Of a DNA stretch of 64,000 nucleotides, positions 29,615 through 37,890 are shown piece by piece (within the stretch, counting starts at the first letter, position 1; every line of letters starts with the position of its first letter). The stretch lies in assembly GCF_007096885.1 (NCBI RefSeq), contig NZ_VJNO01000001.1, positions 186,001 through 250,000 on the forward strand, read 5' to 3'. Source of the stretch: Streptomyces sp. 130 (GTDB taxonomy: Bacteria; Actinomycetota; Actinomycetes; Streptomycetales; Streptomycetaceae). Made by a program: the position numbers and the translations under genes. Below the pieces are notes generated by a model. The model was given only the letters and a program-made list of their open reading frames with translations. It did not search any database and had not been told where the DNA came from.

Positions 29615-30019
29615 ATGCCCCAGATGATCTTCGTGAACCTGCCGGTCAAGGACCTGGAGACGTCGAAGGACTTCTTCGCGAAGCTGGGCTACTCCTTCAA
29701 CCCGCAGTTCAGCGACGAGCGCACCGCCTGCCTCGTCATCAGCGACACGATCTTCGCCATGCTCCTCCAGGAGGAGCGCTTCAAGGACTTCACCAAGAAG
29801 GAGATCGCGGACGCCGCCGCGTCCACCGAGGTGATCCTCGCGCTCAGCGCCGACAGCCGCGAGAAGGTGGACGAACTGGCCGACGCCGCCCTCGCCAACG
29901 GCGGAACGCCCGCCAACGAGCCGCAGGACCTCGGCTTCATGTACGGCCGCTCCTTCCAGGACCCGGACCACCACATGTGGGAGGTCATCTGGATGGACCC
30001 GTCCGCCGTCGAGGGCTGA
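29615..30019 (+). CDS. VOC (glyoxalase/dioxygenase fold) family protein
   Basis: A 134-residue single VOC module: MIFVNLPVKDLETSKDFFAKLGY opens the first beta-alpha-beta unit and FQDPDHHMWEVIWMDP closes the second. Many relatives are annotated as lactoylglutathione lyases without evidence. A purine-rich GAGAGAG lies upstream of the ATG. Its stop is 5 bases from the convergent SDR gene. Confidence 0.85.
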   Translation: MPQMIFVNLPVKDLETSKDFFAKLGYSFNPQFSDERTACLVISDTIFAMLLQEERFKDFTKKEIADAAASTEVILALSADSREKVDELADAALANGGTPANEPQDLGFMYGRSFQDPDHHMWEVIWMDPSAVEG

Positions 30020-30023
30020 GCCG

Positions 30024-30962
30024 TCAGGGGCGGGCCGGCCGCAGCCCCGCGTACGTCACGCCGGTCAGCTGCTCCGAGGCCACCCACAGGCGCTCGCCCG
30101 CCACATCGCCGCGCGTCCAGCCCGCCCGCCAGGCCGGGCCCGGCGCGCCGCGCCAGCCCAGCACCCGGGGGCCGGTGAAGGAGTCGGGGCGCACGCCCGG
30201 CGCGGTCGCCGCGTACAGCGTGGGCAGGGCGCCGGCCGACGCGGGCTGGGCGAGGACGCGGCTGCCGAACCGGATGATCCGCTCCGCCGTCCGGCGGTTC
30301 TCCATCCGGACGGCCGCCGTCTGGAGGTTGGTCGAGGCGACACCGGGATGTGCGGCGGCGGCGACCAGCGTGCTGCCGGCCGCCGCGAGCCGCCGGGCCA
30401 GCTCGTGGACGAAGAGCAGATTCGCGGTCTTCGAGCGGCCGTAGGCGGTCCAGCGGCGGTAGTCCCGCTCGCTGTTGAGGTCGCCCATGTCGATGTTGCC
30501 CAGGGCGTGCAGCCCGCTGGAGACGGTCACCACCCGGGCGCCTCCGGTGGCCAGCAGCTTCGGCAGCAGCAGCCCGGTGAGCGCGAAGTGCCCGAGGTGG
30601 TTGACGCCGAACTGGGTCTCGAAGCCGTCGGCGGTCCGCCCGTACGGGAGGGCCATCACCCCGGCGTTGTTGACCAGCAGGTCGAGCCGGTCCGCCCGGA
30701 AGTCCGCGGCGAACGCGCGCACGGAGGACAGGTCGGCCAGATCGAGCGGGGCGAACACGACGTCCGCGCCGCGCACCGCGTACCGGATGCGGGCCGCCGC
30801 CTCCTCGCCGCGCCGCTCGTCGCGGCAGGCGAGCAGCACCCTGGCCCCGCGGCGGGCCAGCTCGCGGGCGGTGATGAGCCCGATGCCGCTGTTGGCACCC
30901 GTCACCACGGCCGTGCGGCCGGTCTGGTCGGGAATGTCGCGCGCGCTCCAGCCCTGGGTCAT
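30024..30962 (-). CDS. SDR family oxidoreductase
   Basis: A 312-residue short-chain dehydrogenase. The cofactor motif is TGANSGIG near residue 21, NNAGV follows, the catalytic Ser lies in VSSG and the YxxxK is YGRSKTAN. It resembles retinol-dehydrogenase/light-dependent protochlorophyllide-type SDRs; NADP use is suggested by CRDERR after strand 2. ATG 30962 has a -10-like TAGGCT 6 bases upstream and no ribosome site, so the mRNA is probably leaderless. The nirBD terminator lies just upstream. Confidence 0.88.
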   Translation of the reverse strand: MTQGWSARDIPDQTGRTAVVTGANSGIGLITARELARRGARVLLACRDERRGEEAAARIRYAVRGADVVFAPLDLADLSSVRAFAADFRADRLDLLVNNAGVMALPYGRTADGFETQFGVNHLGHFALTGLLLPKLLATGGARVVTVSSGLHALGNIDMGDLNSERDYRRWTAYGRSKTANLLFVHELARRLAAAGSTLVAAAAHPGVASTNLQTAAVRMENRRTAERIIRFGSRVLAQPASAGALPTLYAATAPGVRPDSFTGPRVLGWRGAPGPAWRAGWTRGDVAGERLWVASEQLTGVTYAGLRPARP

Positions 30963-30968
30963 GGATCA

Positions 30969-30974
30969 AGCCTA
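30969..30974 (-). promoter_or_regulatory. -10-like box of the SDR gene (leaderless)
   Basis: TAGGCT on the minus strand, 6 bases before the ATG. Confidence 0.5.
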
Positions 30975-30988
30975 CGACCGGGGGCGCG

Positions 30989-31027
30989 GACGGCCGGAAG
31001 CGCCCGTTCGATGCGCTTCCGGCCGTC
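30989..31027 (-). terminator. Terminator after nirBD
   Basis: A perfect 15-bp stem (30989-31003 with 31013-31027, 9-base loop) 15 bases beyond the nirD stop and before the SDR promoter, insulating the two units. Confidence 0.88.
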
Positions 31028-31042
31028 TTTGGGCGGCGGCGC

Positions 31043-31402
31043 TCAGTCCGCGCGTACCTCGAAGACCGGTACGCGGACCTCGTCGTCGTCCAGGCAGGCG
31101 CCCGTCACCAGGTCGAACCGCTGCTTGAGCAGGGGCGACGCGACGAAGGGCTGCCCGCCCTCCGAGCCGAGCAGGCCGCGCGAGAGGACATAGGCCCCGG
31201 TGAACGGGTCGCGGTTGTCGATGGCGTACGTCCGCCCCGCCCGGTCCAGGAAGAGCGCGACCTGCCGGCCGTCCGGGAGGAGGGCGGCGACCCCGCGGCC
31301 GGGGGTCAGCTGCGAGCGGTCGCACACCGTGAGCCAGCCGTCCCCGGCGGCGAGCCGGACGGTCCGGGTGTCCTGCGCGGTGGCCGGCGTCTGCGTGGTC
31401 AT
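31043..31402 (-). CDS. nirD: Nitrite reductase (NADH) small subunit NirD
   Basis: A 119-residue Rieske-fold protein without the iron-sulfur ligands, as expected for NirD. VRLAAGDGWLTVCDRSQL and YAIDNRDPFTGAYVLSRGLLG are the family segments. The ATG overlaps the nirB stop (ATGA), indicating translational coupling. It partners NirB in cytoplasmic ammonia-forming nitrite reduction. Confidence 0.95.
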   Translation of the reverse strand: MTTQTPATAQDTRTVRLAAGDGWLTVCDRSQLTPGRGVAALLPDGRQVALFLDRAGRTYAIDNRDPFTGAYVLSRGLLGSEGGQPFVASPLLKQRFDLVTGACLDDDEVRVPVFEVRAD

Positions 31403-33996
31403 CAGGAGGCGGTCCCTTCGAGAGTGCGGATGGCGAGAACCGGGCCCGCGAGGATGTCCAGGTCCGGCTTGACCTGGTCGCGTTCCGGGACGAACTTCAC
31501 CGACGGGTCGGGCGCGTCGGGCGCGTTGACGAAGGTGACGAACCGGCGCAGCCGCTCGGGGTCGTTGATGGTCTCGGCCCACTCGTCGCGGTAGCCGCGG
31601 ACGTGGTCGGCCATCAGCCGCTCCAGCTCCTCGCAGAGCCCCAGCTTGTCGTGCACGACGACGTCCCGGACGTGCTCCAGGCCGCCCTCGATGCGCTCCA
31701 GCCAGGCCGAGGTGCGCTCCAGCCGGTCCGCGGTGCGGATGTAGAACATCAGGAACCGGTCGATCAGCCGGACCAGTTCGGCGTCGGACAGGTCCTGGGC
31801 GAGCAGGTCGGCGTGGCGCGGGGTGGCGCCGCCGTTGCCGCCCACGTAGAGATTCCAGCCGCCGGCCGTGGCGATGATCCCGAAGTCCTTGCCCCGGGCC
31901 TCCGCGCACTCCCGGGCGCACCCCGAGACCGCCGACTTCAGCTTGTGCGGGGCGCGCAGGCCCCGGTAACGCAGCTCCAGGTCGATCGCCATCCGCACGG
32001 AGTCCTGCACGCCGTAGCGGCACCAGGTCTGCCCGACGCAGGACTTGACCGTGCGCAGCGACTTCCCGTACGCGTGCCCGGACTCGAAGCCCGCGTCGAC
32101 GAGCCGGGTCCAGATCAGCGGGAGCTGGTCGACGCGGGCGCCGAACAGGTCGATGCGCTGACCGCCGGTGATCTTGGTGTAGAGCCCGAAGTCGCGGGCC
32201 ACCTCGCCGATCACGATCAGCTTCTCCGGGGTGATCTCGCCGCCGGGAATGCGCGGCACGATCGAATAGGAGCCGTTGCGCTGGAGGTTGGCGAGGAAGT
32301 GGTCGTTGGTGTCCTGGAGGGCCGCCTGCTCGCCGTCCAGGACATAGCCGCTGGCGCCGACCGTCGGGGCGAGCGAGGCGATGACCGAGCCGACCGCCGG
32401 CTTGCACACCTCGCAGCCGTCGCCGCCGCGCGCCGCCTCCCGCCCGTGGGAGTCGAGGAGGTCCGCGTACGAGGTGACGCGCAGGGTGCGCACGATCTCG
32501 TACAGCTCGCTGCGGGTGTACGCGAAGCAGCCGCACAGGCCCGCGTCCGCGCTCTGCGGGAGCAGCTGGCCGATCACCTTGAGGCAGCTGCCGCAGCCGG
32601 TGCCGGCCTTGGTGCACTTCTTCACCTCGGGCAGCGTGGTGTGCTCGCGGATCGCGCCCTTGGTGACGTTGTGGCAGGAGCAGATCACCGCCTCGTCGGG
32701 CAGTGCGGACGGGCCGAGCGCCACCGGGCCGCCCGCCCCGGCCGGGAGCACCAGCTGCTCCGGGGCGACCGGCAGCACGCTCCCGGTCATCGGGCGCAGC
32801 GTGCCGTACTGGTCGGCGTCGCCGACGAGGACCCCGCCGAGCAGGGTGCCGTCCGCGGCCATCACCAGCTTCTTGTAGACGCCGGAGCGGGCGTCCGCGT
32901 ACACCACGTCCAGGCAGCCCTCGGTGGTGCCGTGCGCGTCGCCGAACGAGGCCACGTCCACGCCGAGCAGCTTCAGCTTGGTCGACAGGTCGGCGCCGGT
33001 GAACGCGGCCTCCTTCCCGGCGATCACCTCGGCGGCCGTCAGCGCCATCTCGTAGCCCGGCGCCACCAGTCCGTAGACCCGGCCGTCCGGGGCGAGCGCG
33101 CACTCGCCGATCGCGAAGACCGCGGGGTCGGAGGTCCGGCACTGCTCGTCCACGACGATCCCGCCGCGCTCCCCGACCGCGAGCCCGCACTCCCGGGCCA
33201 GCTGGTCGCGCGGGCGCACCCCGGCCGAGAACACCACCAGGTCCGTGGCCAGCGCGGACCCGTCGGAGAGCGCCATCCCGGTCACCGCGCCGTCCTCGCC
33301 CGCGGTCACCTCCTGCGTACCGACCCCGGTGTGGACGGTCAGGCCCATGTCCTCGATGGTGCGCAGCAGCGCGGCGCCGCCGCCCTCGTCCACCTGGACC
33401 GGCATCAGCCGGGGCGCGAACTCCACCACGTGCGTGTCCAGGCCGAGGCCCTTCAGCGCGCCGGCCGCCTCCAGGCCGAGCAGCCCGCCGCCGACCACCG
33501 CGCCGGTCGTCGCGTTCTTCGCGTACTCCTCGATGGCGAGCAGGTCCTCGATCGTCCGGTAGACGAAGCAGCCGGTGCTGTCCTTGCCGGGGACCGGCGG
33601 CACGAAGGGGTAGGACCCGGTCGCGAGCACCAGCGTGTCGTACGCGAAGACCTCGCCGGACCGCGCGGTGACCGTACGGGCCGTGCGGTCCACGGCCACC
33701 GCCGGGTCCCCGAGCCGCAGCTCGAAGCCGTGCCGCTCCATGAAGCCGTCCTCGGCCAGCGCCAGCTCGTCCGGGGTCCTCCCCGCGAAGTACGAGGTCA
33801 GCTGGACCCGGTCGTAGGCGGCGCGGGGCTCCTCGCACAGGACGACGACGCGGGCGGTCCCGGCGGCGCCGGTGAGACCGCGCTCGGCCAGGGCCTCCAG
33901 GAAACGCTGGCCGACCATCCCGTGCCCGACGACCACGAGCGTCGGCACGGCGGCGGGGCCTGAGGTGGGGGCGGTCGGGGGAGTGGACACCGGCAT
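31402..33996 (-). CDS. nirB: Nitrite reductase (NADH) large subunit NirB
   Basis: An 864-residue assimilatory nitrite reductase. Order: FAD/NAD(P)-binding domain (VVVGHGMVGQRFLEAL), a BFD-like [2Fe-2S] domain (CSCHNVTKGAI and CGSCLKVIG), and a sulfite/nitrite reductase hemoprotein half with siroheme/[4Fe-4S] cysteines in CVGQTWC and SGCARECAE. ATG 33996 has GGAGG 6 bases upstream. A GlnR-type site lies at 34084-34121. The sirohydrochlorin chelatase at 40972 can supply siroheme. Confidence 0.97.
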   Translation of the reverse strand: MPVSTPPTAPTSGPAAVPTLVVVGHGMVGQRFLEALAERGLTGAAGTARVVVLCEEPRAAYDRVQLTSYFAGRTPDELALAEDGFMERHGFELRLGDPAVAVDRTARTVTARSGEVFAYDTLVLATGSYPFVPPVPGKDSTGCFVYRTIEDLLAIEEYAKNATTGAVVGGGLLGLEAAGALKGLGLDTHVVEFAPRLMPVQVDEGGGAALLRTIEDMGLTVHTGVGTQEVTAGEDGAVTGMALSDGSALATDLVVFSAGVRPRDQLARECGLAVGERGGIVVDEQCRTSDPAVFAIGECALAPDGRVYGLVAPGYEMALTAAEVIAGKEAAFTGADLSTKLKLLGVDVASFGDAHGTTEGCLDVVYADARSGVYKKLVMAADGTLLGGVLVGDADQYGTLRPMTGSVLPVAPEQLVLPAGAGGPVALGPSALPDEAVICSCHNVTKGAIREHTTLPEVKKCTKAGTGCGSCLKVIGQLLPQSADAGLCGCFAYTRSELYEIVRTLRVTSYADLLDSHGREAARGGDGCEVCKPAVGSVIASLAPTVGASGYVLDGEQAALQDTNDHFLANLQRNGSYSIVPRIPGGEITPEKLIVIGEVARDFGLYTKITGGQRIDLFGARVDQLPLIWTRLVDAGFESGHAYGKSLRTVKSCVGQTWCRYGVQDSVRMAIDLELRYRGLRAPHKLKSAVSGCARECAEARGKDFGIIATAGGWNLYVGGNGGATPRHADLLAQDLSDAELVRLIDRFLMFYIRTADRLERTSAWLERIEGGLEHVRDVVVHDKLGLCEELERLMADHVRGYRDEWAETINDPERLRRFVTFVNAPDAPDPSVKFVPERDQVKPDLDILAGPVLAIRTLEGTAS

Positions 33997-34083
33997 CTCG
34001 GGCCTCCGTCGTCGGTGGGCGGGTTCGGCAGGGCCACAGGCGCCGGGCCTGTGTGCTCATGTCCCAGAGCGTGTCGCGGCGGT

Positions 34084-34121
34084 GTTACCCGGCCGGTTCC
34101 CCGCTGTTTCCCGGGAGGAAC
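34084..34121. promoter_or_regulatory. GlnR-type binding site upstream of nirB
   Basis: Four pentamers GTTAC, GGTTC, GTTTC and GGAAC are separated by exactly 6 bases each, the spacing of tandem GlnR half-sites (gTnAc-n6-GaAAc). The site lies 88-125 bases before nirB. nirB is a known GlnR target in S. coelicolor; here it is inferred from spacing plus partial base matches. Confidence 0.6.
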
Positions 34122-34264
34122 CTTGCGCTCAGCACCTGCGGAAAAGGTCTGTGAGGCGGTCGGCGGAGGCCGGAAAAGGGGCCTTGTCCTGCGGAAACCT
34201 CAGAGTTGGCTCAACTTTCCCGGTGCGGGCCCGCACCGGTTGGACTGTGCGCGCATCCGCTCCA

Positions 34265-34270
34265 TAGGGT
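34265..34270 (+). promoter_or_regulatory. -10-like box of the TSUP gene (leaderless)
   Basis: TAGGGT ends 7 bases before the ATG at 34278. A TTGGAC about 19 bases upstream may be the -35. Confidence 0.55.
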
Positions 34271-34277
34271 CGTGCTC

Positions 34278-35066
34278 ATGCCGGACATCACCCTGACCAC
34301 CCTGGTCGTGCTGTGCCTCGCCGCCGCCGCGGCGGGCTGGGTCGACGCGGTGGTCGGCGGCGGCGGACTGCTCCTGCTGCCCGCGCTGCTGCTCGGCCTG
34401 CCGCACCTGCCGGCCGCGCAGATCCTCGGCACGAACAAGGCGGTCGCCATCGTCGGCACCTCGGGCGCCGCCGTCACCTACGCGCGCAGGGCACCGGTGA
34501 AGGTGGGCACGGCGGTGCGGATCGGGTGCGCGGCCCTGGCCGGGTCGATGACCGGCGCGTTCTTCGCGGCCGGGATCAGCAGCGAGGTGCTGCGCCCGGT
34601 GATCATGGTGGTGCTGCTGGCCGTCGCCGCGTTCGTGATGCTGCGGCCCCAGTTCGGCCGGGCCGCCGGGGACGGCGTCCCGCCGCTGGTCACCCGGGCC
34701 CGCAGGATCACCGCGATCGTCCTGGTGGGCGGCGGTATCGGCCTGTACGACGGGCTCTTCGGACCCGGTACGGGCACCTTCCTGGTGCTCGCCCTGACCG
34801 CCGTGCTCCACCTCGACCTGGTGACCGCGTCGGCGACCGCGAAGATCGTCAACGTCTGCACCAACGCCGGAGCGCTGGCGATGTTCGCCCACCAGGGCAA
34901 CGTGCTGTGGCAGCTGGCGGCGCTGATGGCGGTGTTCAACCTGGCGGGCGGGCTGCTGGGGGCGCGGATGGCGCTGCGCAAGGGCAGCGAGTTCGTCCGC
35001 GGGGTGCTGCTGGTGGTGGTGTTCTCGCTGGTCGCGAAGCTCGGGTTCGACCAGTGGCAGAGCTGA
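34278..35066 (+). CDS. TSUP (TauE/SafE) family anion permease
   Basis: A 262-residue membrane protein with about eight segments and the duplicated family motif: AGWVDAVVGGGGLLLLPALL with ILGTNK in the first half, and GLYDGLFGPGTGTFLVL with ASATAKIVN in the second. TSUP members move sulfite, sulfoacetate or other anions. It is divergent from nirB. A leaderless -10 fixes the start at 34278. Confidence 0.92.
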   Translation: MPDITLTTLVVLCLAAAAAGWVDAVVGGGGLLLLPALLLGLPHLPAAQILGTNKAVAIVGTSGAAVTYARRAPVKVGTAVRIGCAALAGSMTGAFFAAGISSEVLRPVIMVVLLAVAAFVMLRPQFGRAAGDGVPPLVTRARRITAIVLVGGGIGLYDGLFGPGTGTFLVLALTAVLHLDLVTASATAKIVNVCTNAGALAMFAHQGNVLWQLAALMAVFNLAGGLLGARMALRKGSEFVRGVLLVVVFSLVAKLGFDQWQS

Positions 35067-35084
35067 CGCCTCGTGCGGCGGGGC

Positions 35085-35708
35085 TCAGCGCACGTCCGTG
35101 AGGTGGGCGTACGCCACCACGTTCCCCCGGTAGCCGGTCGCTTCTGAGTATCCGCCGCCGCAGGTGATCAGCCGCAGCGAGGCGTGCGCGGTGGCGCCGT
35201 AGACCCGCTGGTCCGGGAAGTCGTCGTTCTCGTACACCTCGATCGCGTCGAGCGTGAAGACGGCGGTGCGGCCGTCCTGCCGGTCCACCTCGACGCTGCT
35301 GCCCTTCTTCAGGGAGCCCAGGTCGTAGAAGACGGACGGGCCCTGCGCGTTGTCGACGTGGCCGGCGACGATCGCGGTGCCCTTGGCGCCGGGCGGCGTG
35401 CCGTCCTTGTACCAGCCGACGATGTCCGTGTTCCCGGCCGGCGGCACGTCCAGGCTGCCGTCGGCCCCGAGCCCGAGCCGCATCATCGGCGCGTCGACCC
35501 GGATGGCGGGAATCCGGATGCGTACGGGGGCGGAGGGGCGCAGCGGCTCGGCGACCGGGGAGCCGGGCAGCAGGGCGGGCCCGGCGGCGAACGCCTGGGC
35601 GGCGGCCGGGCCCGGCGGGGTGAGCCGGGTGCCCGCGCCGTTCTGGATCAGCCAGACACCGGCCAGCGCCACGACGACGAGCAGCCAGCCCTTGGCCTTC
35701 TGGGACAC
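35085..35708 (-). CDS. Sortase (class E/F type)
   Basis: A 207-residue transpeptidase with an N-terminal membrane anchor (GWLLVVVALAGVWLIQNG). The catalytic His is in IVAGHVDN, the Cys in LRLITCGG and the Arg in YRGNVVAYA. GTG 35708 has GGAGG 6 bases upstream. It follows a secreted, C-terminally anchored protein gene across a strong stem-loop. No LAXTG or LPXTG motif is present in that neighbour, so its substrate is uncertain. Confidence 0.9.
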   Translation of the reverse strand: MSQKAKGWLLVVVALAGVWLIQNGAGTRLTPPGPAAAQAFAAGPALLPGSPVAEPLRPSAPVRIRIPAIRVDAPMMRLGLGADGSLDVPPAGNTDIVGWYKDGTPPGAKGTAIVAGHVDNAQGPSVFYDLGSLKKGSSVEVDRQDGRTAVFTLDAIEVYENDDFPDQRVYGATAHASLRLITCGGGYSEATGYRGNVVAYAHLTDVR

Positions 35709-35744
35709 GGTGGTCCTCCGGGGTACGGAAGCGGGAAACGGTCC

Positions 35745-35773
35745 CGTCCCGGTGGCGCGGGGCCACCGGGACG
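35745..35773 (-). terminator. Intercistronic stem-loop between surface protein and sortase
   Basis: A perfect 12-bp stem (35745-35756 with 35762-35773, 5-base loop) placed after the surface-protein stop and 36 bases before the sortase start. It may partly terminate, lowering sortase relative to its neighbour. Confidence 0.65.
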
Positions 35774-35807
35774 GACACCGGGCGGTACGGAGGGGTGGAT
35801 GCCTCCG

Positions 35808-36623
35808 TCAGCCGGCGTCCCGCGTGCCGCTCGCCCGGCGACGCAGGAGCCAGGCTCCGCCGACGGCGGCAGCGGCGATTACGCCGGCTCCCGCCGCGAT
35901 CTGGGTGGTGTCCGGGCCGACGCTGCCGCCGACTCCGGTCTTCACGTGCCCCGAGGGAGCGGTGGGCGCGGCCGAGGTCCGGTGCCCGGAGGGCGTCTCG
36001 CGGCCGGACCCGTTCTCGTCCCAGTCGGATGATCCGGTCGGGCGGCTGGTGGGGGCGGGGCGCTCGGCGGGCGTGGTGCGGGCGGCCTCGGCGGGGGCGT
36101 CCGGGACGAGGGCGGGGCCGGCGGCCTCGGCGTCGAGGCCGTCCAGACCGTCCAGGCCCTCCGTGTCCTCGTCGCCGCCCAGGCCCTCCAGGTCGGAGAA
36201 GTCGTACGCGGGCGAGTCGGCGGCGCCCGCGGAGTCCTCGTCGCGCGAGGAGCCCGCGGCCTTCACCTCGATCTCGCCGGTGGCCCGCTCGCCGTTCGCG
36301 CAGTCCACGCCGATGTCGTACGTCCCGGGTGCGACGCCGCCGGGCACCCGGAAGGTGCCGGCCAGGGCGTCTTCGAGGGAGACGGGCGCCAGCGGGAACT
36401 TTGGGGCGTCCAGCGCGCTCGCGTCACCGGTGGCGGTGCTGTCGCCGCCGCAGGCGGTGGTGTCCACGGTCACCGTGGCACCCGGAGCGGCGCCGGCCGG
36501 GGTGATCCGCAGCGATGCCCGCTCGTCCCCGTACGCGGACGGGGCGGCGGCGCCGAGGCCGAGCGCGGCGGCGGCCAGGGCCGCGGCGGCGGTGCCGGTC
36601 ACGAGTCGGGCGGGACGGAGCAT
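35808..36623 (-). CDS. Secreted C-terminally membrane-anchored protein
   Basis: A 271-residue protein with a signal peptide (ALGLGAAAPSAYGDE), an Ig-like domain at about residues 35-125 with one Cys pair, a long acidic then Pro/Thr/Ser-rich spacer (GLDGLDGLDAEAAG), and a C-terminal segment AAGAGVIAAAAVGGAWLLRRR. The hydrophobic stretch plus RRR resembles a cell-wall sorting tail, but no LPXTG or LAXTG precedes it; the nearest candidate is TGVGGSVGPD. ATG 36623 has GGAGG 8 bases upstream. Function unknown; sortase linkage is suggested by position only. Confidence 0.75.
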   Translation of the reverse strand: MLRPARLVTGTAAAALAAAALGLGAAAPSAYGDERASLRITPAGAAPGATVTVDTTACGGDSTATGDASALDAPKFPLAPVSLEDALAGTFRVPGGVAPGTYDIGVDCANGERATGEIEVKAAGSSRDEDSAGAADSPAYDFSDLEGLGGDEDTEGLDGLDGLDAEAAGPALVPDAPAEAARTTPAERPAPTSRPTGSSDWDENGSGRETPSGHRTSAAPTAPSGHVKTGVGGSVGPDTTQIAAGAGVIAAAAVGGAWLLRRRASGTRDAG

Positions 36624-36845
36624 GGGGGTTTCCTCCGGGCAGAAGGCGCTGGGCGGGTGTTCCTGGCTCCGAGCCAACAGCCGGACCGGCCCCCATGCCT
36701 GTTGACATCGAGTCAGCTTTCACCCGTCCGGCCCGGCACGGCCTCCTTGCCGGGCGGCGTCGTCGCAGGTCACAGGGGCGACGGTGGATGCGGTGCGTGG
36801 TCCCTGACCCCCTGGTGCCGTTCGGGTGACGGCCCCGTCAGGGAG

Positions 36846-36861
36846 TGTGATGTACGTCACA
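36846..36861. promoter_or_regulatory. Crp-type palindrome
   Basis: TGTGATGTACGTCACA is TGTGA-N6-TCACA, and its core fits the Streptomyces Crp motif GTG-N6-GNCAC exactly. It lies about 225 bases upstream of the surface-protein gene. Confidence 0.6.
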
Positions 36862-36936
36862 TGCGTGAGCCGTCGCTGAGCGGGAACACGCATCACAACC
36901 CCCCACGGGACGGTGTGCGCAGCCGCCCCCGGCCGA

Positions 36937-36977
36937 CGCCCCCTCCGGACCTCTCCCCCCTGGGCCCGGAGGGGGCG
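36937..36977 (-). terminator. Terminator after the aminotransferase IV gene
   Basis: A perfect 12-bp stem (36937-36948 with 36966-36977, 17-base loop) just beyond the stop at 36985. Confidence 0.8.
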
Positions 36978-36984
36978 GACTGCG

Positions 36985-37797
36985 TCAGGGGTGCGGCAGG
37001 ACCGGCTCGCCCGGCGCGCCGTCGTAGGCCGCCGCCAGTCGCCTCATCAGCTCCGCGTCGACCGTGAACGCGGTGCCGTCGATCCGGGAGACCGGAGCCA
37101 TGCCCAGCGAGTTGGTGAGGAACGCCGACCGGAACGCCCCGAGCCCGTCCAGGGTCACCGGACGGTGCAGCGACGGCAGGCCCGCGCCCGGAAGCTCGCG
37201 TACCAGGACGCCCATGGTCACTCCGGACAGGGCCGGGGCCTGCGGCCAGGTGATCGCACTCCCGTCCCAGAAGCCGATGTTGGCGACCGTCCCCTCGGTC
37301 ACCGAGCCGTCGGGCAGGGTCAGCAGCGCGTCGTCGTAACCGGCGCGGCGGGCCAGGTCCGCGTAGTAGACCTGGCCGAACTCGCCGGGCCGCTTGAGGT
37401 GCGCGGCGGTCCGGGCGAACGGGACGGACATCAGGGCCTTGGGTTCCGGAGGCATCCCGCCCGGCTCCCGGACCGTCACCATCACCGTCGTCGCGGTGCT
37501 CCCCGGCGGCAGGTACCCGTGCACCCGCAGCGAGGCGTCCGTCCTGCCCGCGCTCTCCAGCGCGTGCCGGATCAGCCGGCGCACGAGCTCCCCGTCCAGG
37601 GGGAGTCGGAACAGCTCGCGGTTGGCCGCGTCCAGCCGGGCCAGGTGCAGTTCCAGGCCGCGCACCCGGCCCGCGCGCACCTGCATCGCCGTGAAGTGGC
37701 CGTAGTTGAAGAAGAGTGCCCGGCGCAGATCGTCCTCGGTTGCGGGCCGGCCGTCGAACTCGGCGTACGGGAGGCCCGCCGCTGCTGGGGTCGTCAT
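36985..37797 (-). CDS. Aminotransferase class IV (aminodeoxychorismate lyase-like)
   Basis: A 270-residue fold-type IV PLP enzyme. The probable PLP Lys is in RTAAHLKRPGEFGQ, followed by ADLARRAGYDDALL, and the catalytic-region Glu is in DGSVTEGTVANIGF. Relatives include 4-amino-4-deoxychorismate lyase (folate) and branched-chain or D-amino acid aminotransferases; substrate cannot be assigned, and no pab genes are nearby. A -10-like TACCGT 6 bases before the ATG supports a leaderless start. Confidence 0.82.
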   Translation of the reverse strand: MTTPAAAGLPYAEFDGRPATEDDLRRALFFNYGHFTAMQVRAGRVRGLELHLARLDAANRELFRLPLDGELVRRLIRHALESAGRTDASLRVHGYLPPGSTATTVMVTVREPGGMPPEPKALMSVPFARTAAHLKRPGEFGQVYYADLARRAGYDDALLTLPDGSVTEGTVANIGFWDGSAITWPQAPALSGVTMGVLVRELPGAGLPSLHRPVTLDGLGAFRSAFLTNSLGMAPVSRIDGTAFTVDAELMRRLAAAYDGAPGEPVLPHP

Positions 37798-37803
37798 GCG
37801 GCC

Positions 37804-37809
37804 ACGGTA
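37804..37809 (-). promoter_or_regulatory. -10-like box of the aminotransferase IV gene (leaderless)
   Basis: TACCGT on the minus strand, 6 bases before the ATG at 37797. Confidence 0.5.
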
Positions 37810-37852
37810 TGCGGCCGCGGCCGGCCGGCGGGAGGCCCGTTCCCGGACGCGC

Positions 37853-37880
37853 TTGACCTCAACCATGGTTGATGTACGAA
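37853..37880 (+). promoter_or_regulatory. Promoter with MerR/SoxR-type palindrome for the FMN reductase
   Basis: TTGACC at 37853-37858 is a good -35. The perfect 14-base palindrome TCAACCATGGTTGA at 37859-37872 fills the spacer before TACGAA or GAACGT. Placement inside the spacer is typical of MerR-family activators such as SoxR. An orthologous reductase (SCO2478) is a known SoxR target in S. coelicolor, as I recall it. Confidence 0.65.
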
Positions 37881-37890
37881 CGTCTCCGCC

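Larger units (their letters stand above)
36624..36984. other. 361-bp intergenic region with Crp-type site and terminator
   Basis: No gene is supported on either strand. It holds a Crp-type palindrome at 36846-36861 and the terminator of the aminotransferase IV gene at 36937-36977. The promoter of the surface protein must lie here. Confidence 0.6.

Noticed and set aside
31603..33963. 786-codon plus-strand frame over nirB
   Set aside because: Antisense shadow of nirB, His/Arg/Gly-rich with no recognisable motif.
36657..37067. 136-codon ORF upstream of the aminotransferase IV stop
   Set aside because: It spans a Crp-type site and a terminator, has erratic codon use and no ribosome site.
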